DNA from: an uncultured bacterium
Lineage (GTDB): Bacteria > Planctomycetota > Phycisphaerae > Phycisphaerales > UBA1924
Assembly: GCA_938003595.1 (NCBI GenBank)
Contig: CALKYH010000081.1
Location: 1-9,211, forward strand
Direction of reading: 5' to 3'
DNA: 9,211 nucleotides
Below, piece after piece: positions 7,064-9,211 of the stretch. Both the position numbers and the translations under genes were made by a program. A model generated the notes under the pieces. That model was not told the DNA's origin. It saw nothing but the letters and a program-made list of their open reading frames with translations, and did not search any database. Position 1 is the stretch's first letter. Every line of letters begins with the position of its first letter.

Positions 7064-7537
7064 TCAGTCGGCGGAGGGGATCTGCCGGGCGTTGGTCGAG
7101 CCGGCGGGTCGGGGCTGGCGTGCAGGGCCGCGGTCGGCCTTCCAGTCCACCTTGGGCCCGTCGCCCCAGAGGACCTCCAGATCGTAGTACGCGCGGGCGG
7201 AGGGCTCGAAGACATGGACGACGACATCGACGAAGTCCAGCAGGACCCAGGACTGGCCGGGCTGGTCCTTGTTCGACCGGAACAGGGGCACGCCGGCCTC
7301 GGCGGCGAGCTGCGCCACGGAGGCGGCGGCGGACTTCATCTGGCGCTCGGAGGTGCCGGTCGCGACGACGAAATAGTCCGCGACCTGGCTGCGGCCGCGC
7401 AGGTCGAGGACGACGACATGCTCGCACTTGTCATCGGAGAGCGAGGCGGCGGCGTCGATGGCGACGCGCCGGGCCCGTTCGTGGTCCTTGCCGGGCGTGG
7501 GCGCGGGGTACGGGGTGTTCTGGGTCGGGTCGGTCAT
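7064..7537 (-). CDS. rsfS: Ribosomal silencing factor RsfS (Iojap family)
   Basis: RsfS binds protein uL14 of the 50S subunit and blocks joining with 30S, lowering translation in starvation. The core domain is at about residues 18-130 of 157 and is fully typical: DDKCEHVVVLDLRGRS (35-50), VADYFVVATGTSERQ (52-66), SWVLLDFVDVVVHVF (96-110) and YYDLEVLWGDGP (117-128). The first 17 residues and the last 25 are Pro- and charge-rich tails outside the fold. It starts with ATG at 7537, with no good SD, about 56 nt beyond the hppA terminator, so its promoter should lie between 7538 and about 7598, though no convincing -35/-10 pair can be seen there. It is the first gene of the run that continues with panD. 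The usual neighbours in many bacteria, nadD and rlmH, are absent here. Confidence 0.97.
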   Translation of the reverse strand: MTDPTQNTPYPAPTPGKDHERARRVAIDAAASLSDDKCEHVVVLDLRGRSQVADYFVVATGTSERQMKSAAASVAQLAAEAGVPLFRSNKDQPGQSWVLLDFVDVVVHVFEPSARAYYDLEVLWGDGPKVDWKADRGPARQPRPAGSTNARQIPSAD

Positions 7538-7592
7538 GAAGGGTCAAGCGTACGGGGGGAAGGTGGGGGGTTCCAGCAGGCGGGCGAGGGCG

Positions 7593-7628
7593 AAAGAAAG
7601 CCCCGGGTCGGCGGGCCGACCCGGGGCT
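7593..7628 (-). terminator. Intrinsic terminator of hppA
   Basis: A perfect 13-bp stem (7599-7611 paired with 7616-7628, AGCCCCGGGTCGG) encloses a 4-nt loop. Read on the minus strand it is followed by TTCTTTC, making a U-rich tail, and it begins 27 nt after the hppA stop codon. On the plus strand no T-tract follows, so the signal is directional. It separates hppA from the rsfS-panD-kinase block. Confidence 0.88.
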
Positions 7629-7655
7629 GCTGGGATCGGTGACAAGCGGCCGGGA

Positions 7656-9211
7656 TCAGCCCAGGCCGAGCAGGGCGCTGAGGGCCGGGCCGAACTTCAC
7701 GGTGAGGCCCGCGAAGACGACCGAGACGATGGAGATGAGCTTGATGAGGATGTTGAGCGAGGGGCCGGAGGTGTCCTTGAACGGATCGCCGACGGTGTCG
7801 CCGACGACGGTGGCCTTGTGGTCGTCGGAGCCCTTGCCGTAGACATAGCCCTTGTTGTTGCCGGCTCGGATGTATTCCTCGGCGCGCTTGGCGATGTCCT
7901 CCCGGATCTCGACGGGGACCTTGTTGCGCTTCTCGGCGTTGTTGACGAAGTCATCGGCGGTGATGCGGCCGTAGGACTCGAGGAGCTTCTTGGCGTTGTC
8001 CCACGCGCCGCCGGCGTTGGCCATGAAGATGGCGACGGCGAAGCCGGAGGTGAGGCCGCCGGCGAGCATGCCGACGACGCCGGGGACGGACAGCAGCAGG
8101 CCGACGAGGATGGGGATGACGATGGCCAGGAGGGCCGGGGCGATCATCTCCTTCTGGGCGCCGGCGGTCGAGATGGAGACGCAGCGGGCGTAGTCGGGGT
8201 AGTTGACGCCCTCGTGGGTGACCTGCTTGGGCCACTGCTCGGGGTCGGCGATCTGGGCCTCGCTCATGCCCTGGGCGCGGAAGCCCTCACGCATCTTGGC
8301 GAACTGGCGGCGGCACTCGACCATCATGGCGTTGGCGGCGCGGCCGACGGCGTTCATGGTCAGGGCGCAGAACAGGAAGGCCAGGAGCACGCCGATGAAG
8401 AGCCCGCCGAGCACGCGCGGGTTGGTGAGCGTGACATCGTAGAAGCCGAGCACATCGGCCATGTACGAGTTGCGGGCGGCGATGACATCGAAGGACACGG
8501 GGGCCTGGTCGATCATGCCGATCGCCAGGAGGGTGCGGTCCATGGGGGAGGCCTGGACATCCATGCCGGCGCCGGTGCCGTCGGCGGGGAGGGCGTGGAA
8601 GACCTCGAAGGTCATGCCCTTCTTGAGGTTGATGAACTGGTCGTAGGTGATCTGGGTGCGGTCGACGAGCATGGCGCCGTCGACATAGTCGCCGCCGTCC
8701 TCGCCGTAGCCGGGGATGACGAGCGCGAACTTGCCGTAGCCCTCGTACGTGATGTGCGGGACCTCGGGGGCGCTGTAGGTCGCGGACTGGACGAAGGAGA
8801 CGGCCTGGGTGGTCTGCTGGGCCTGGACGATCTGGATGTAGGCGGCGAAGAGGGCCAGCGCGGTGAGCGCGGCGGAGCCGATGGCGAAGCCCTTGCCGGT
8901 GGCGGCGGTGGTGTTGCCCAGGGAGTCGAGCATGTCCGTGCGCTGGCGGACCTCGGGGGGCTGGCCGGTCATCTCGGCGTTGCCGCCGGCGTTGTCGGCG
9001 ATGGGGCCGTACGCGTCGGTCGCGAGGGTGATGCCGAGGGTGGCGAGCATGCCGACGGCGGCGATGCCGACGCCGTAGAGGCCCATGAGGAAGTTCTCGG
9101 CGCCGCCGGCGAAGGTGAATGCGGCGGCGATGGCGACGACGACGGTGAGGAGGGCGGCCCAGGTGGACTTCATGCCCTCGGCGATGCCGGCGATGATGAC
9201 GGTGGCGGGGC
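7656..9211 (-). CDS. hppA: Membrane-bound, K+-dependent cation-pumping pyrophosphatase HppA (5' end cut by window)
   Basis: HppA couples pyrophosphate hydrolysis to H+ and/or Na+ export. The window holds the last 517 residues; the Met encoded at 9173 is internal, because the reading upstream (PATVIIAGIAEG) still matches the family. Counting from that Met: the substrate-site segment DAYGPIADNAGGNAEM (53-68), GNTTAATGKGFAIGSAAL (86-103), AWDNAKK (390-396) and GDTVGDPFKDTSGPS (458-472) with Asp459, Asp463, Lys466 and Asp467 are all present, so it should be active. Ala90 and Gly93 in the GNTTAATG stretch mark the K+-dependent type (the other type has Lys and Thr). The residue set that separates Na+ from H+ pumps lies in the missing N-terminal half, so the ion is open; the YDVTLTNPRVL and LTMNAVGRAA stretches recall Bacteroidetes-type enzymes. 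Compared with the plant enzyme the C-terminal half has about 180 extra residues in three loops. An intrinsic terminator follows the gene. Confidence 0.97.
   Translation of the reverse strand, partial: PATVIIAGIAEGMKSTWAALLTVVVAIAAAFTFAGGAENFLMGLYGVGIAAVGMLATLGITLATDAYGPIADNAGGNAEMTGQPPEVRQRTDMLDSLGNTTAATGKGFAIGSAALTALALFAAYIQIVQAQQTTQAVSFVQSATYSAPEVPHITYEGYGKFALVIPGYGEDGGDYVDGAMLVDRTQITYDQFINLKKGMTFEVFHALPADGTGAGMDVQASPMDRTLLAIGMIDQAPVSFDVIAARNSYMADVLGFYDVTLTNPRVLGGLFIGVLLAFLFCALTMNAVGRAANAMMVECRRQFAKMREGFRAQGMSEAQIADPEQWPKQVTHEGVNYPDYARCVSISTAGAQKEMIAPALLAIVIPILVGLLLSVPGVVGMLAGGLTSGFAVAIFMANAGGAWDNAKKLLESYGRITADDFVNNAEKRNKVPVEIREDIAKRAEEYIRAGNNKGYVYGKGSDDHKATVVGDTVGDPFKDTSGPSLNILIKLISIVSVVFAGLTVKFGPALSALLGLG

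Noticed and set aside
7538..7598. Possible promoter for rsfS, with TTGACC and CGTACG close to the start.
   Set aside because: The TTGACC is only a few bases from the ATG, with no room for a -10 box, so I could not define a promoter.
4598..7642. A stop-free plus-strand frame of about 1014 codons antisense to the kinase, panD and rsfS.
   Set aside because: It is an Ala/Gly/Glu/Asp/Val-rich string with no domain, and it runs across four confidently identified genes. Strong G/C bias at third codon positions keeps such antisense frames open.
9171..9173. ATG that could be taken as the hppA start.
   Set aside because: The reading continues upstream with family-like sequence to the window edge, and more than half of a normal enzyme would be missing.

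Overview
This 9.2 kb window comes from a GC-rich bacterial chromosome and carries nine protein-coding genes and no RNA gene, mobile element, CRISPR array or large repeat. Gene content points to Planctomycetota, perhaps the class Phycisphaerae: a three-gene-type Sdh with a cytochrome b558-like anchor, a DUF1844 protein, a potassium-dependent membrane pyrophosphatase with long insertions, and use of TTG and GTG starts. The assignment is an inference from family content and composition, not a proof. Most of it is housekeeping; I do not see a defence, mobile or biosynthetic island.

Layout from left to right. Positions 1-3091 hold a minus-strand block read right to left: a DUF1844 protein, then sdhC (cytochrome b subunit), then sdhA (flavoprotein, cut by the left edge; sdhB would be expected just outside). 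A 126-bp divergent intergenic region (3092-3217) separates it from a plus-strand pair: a SurA/parvulin-like lipoprotein and yraN (UPF0102), which are translationally coupled. That pair meets a second minus-strand block head-on at 5018-5021, where the two opposite stop codons share one CTAG. The second block, read right to left, is rsfS (ribosomal silencing factor), panD (aspartate decarboxylase) and a membrane-bound sensor histidine kinase. Upstream of it, beyond a strong intrinsic terminator at 7593-7628, lies hppA, a membrane pyrophosphatase cut at its 5' end by the right edge.

Functionally the window combines respiration (succinate dehydrogenase), ion pumping by pyrophosphate hydrolysis (hppA), beta-alanine supply for pantothenate and CoA (panD), ribosome dormancy (rsfS), envelope protein folding (SurA-like) and one sensor kinase with no partner regulator in view. 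The most distinctive features are the large insertions in the C-terminal half of the pyrophosphatase, a parvulin domain that seems to lack its catalytic histidines, and the interlocked convergent stop codons. Long open frames antisense to these genes are composition artefacts of the high-GC codon bias and were left out.
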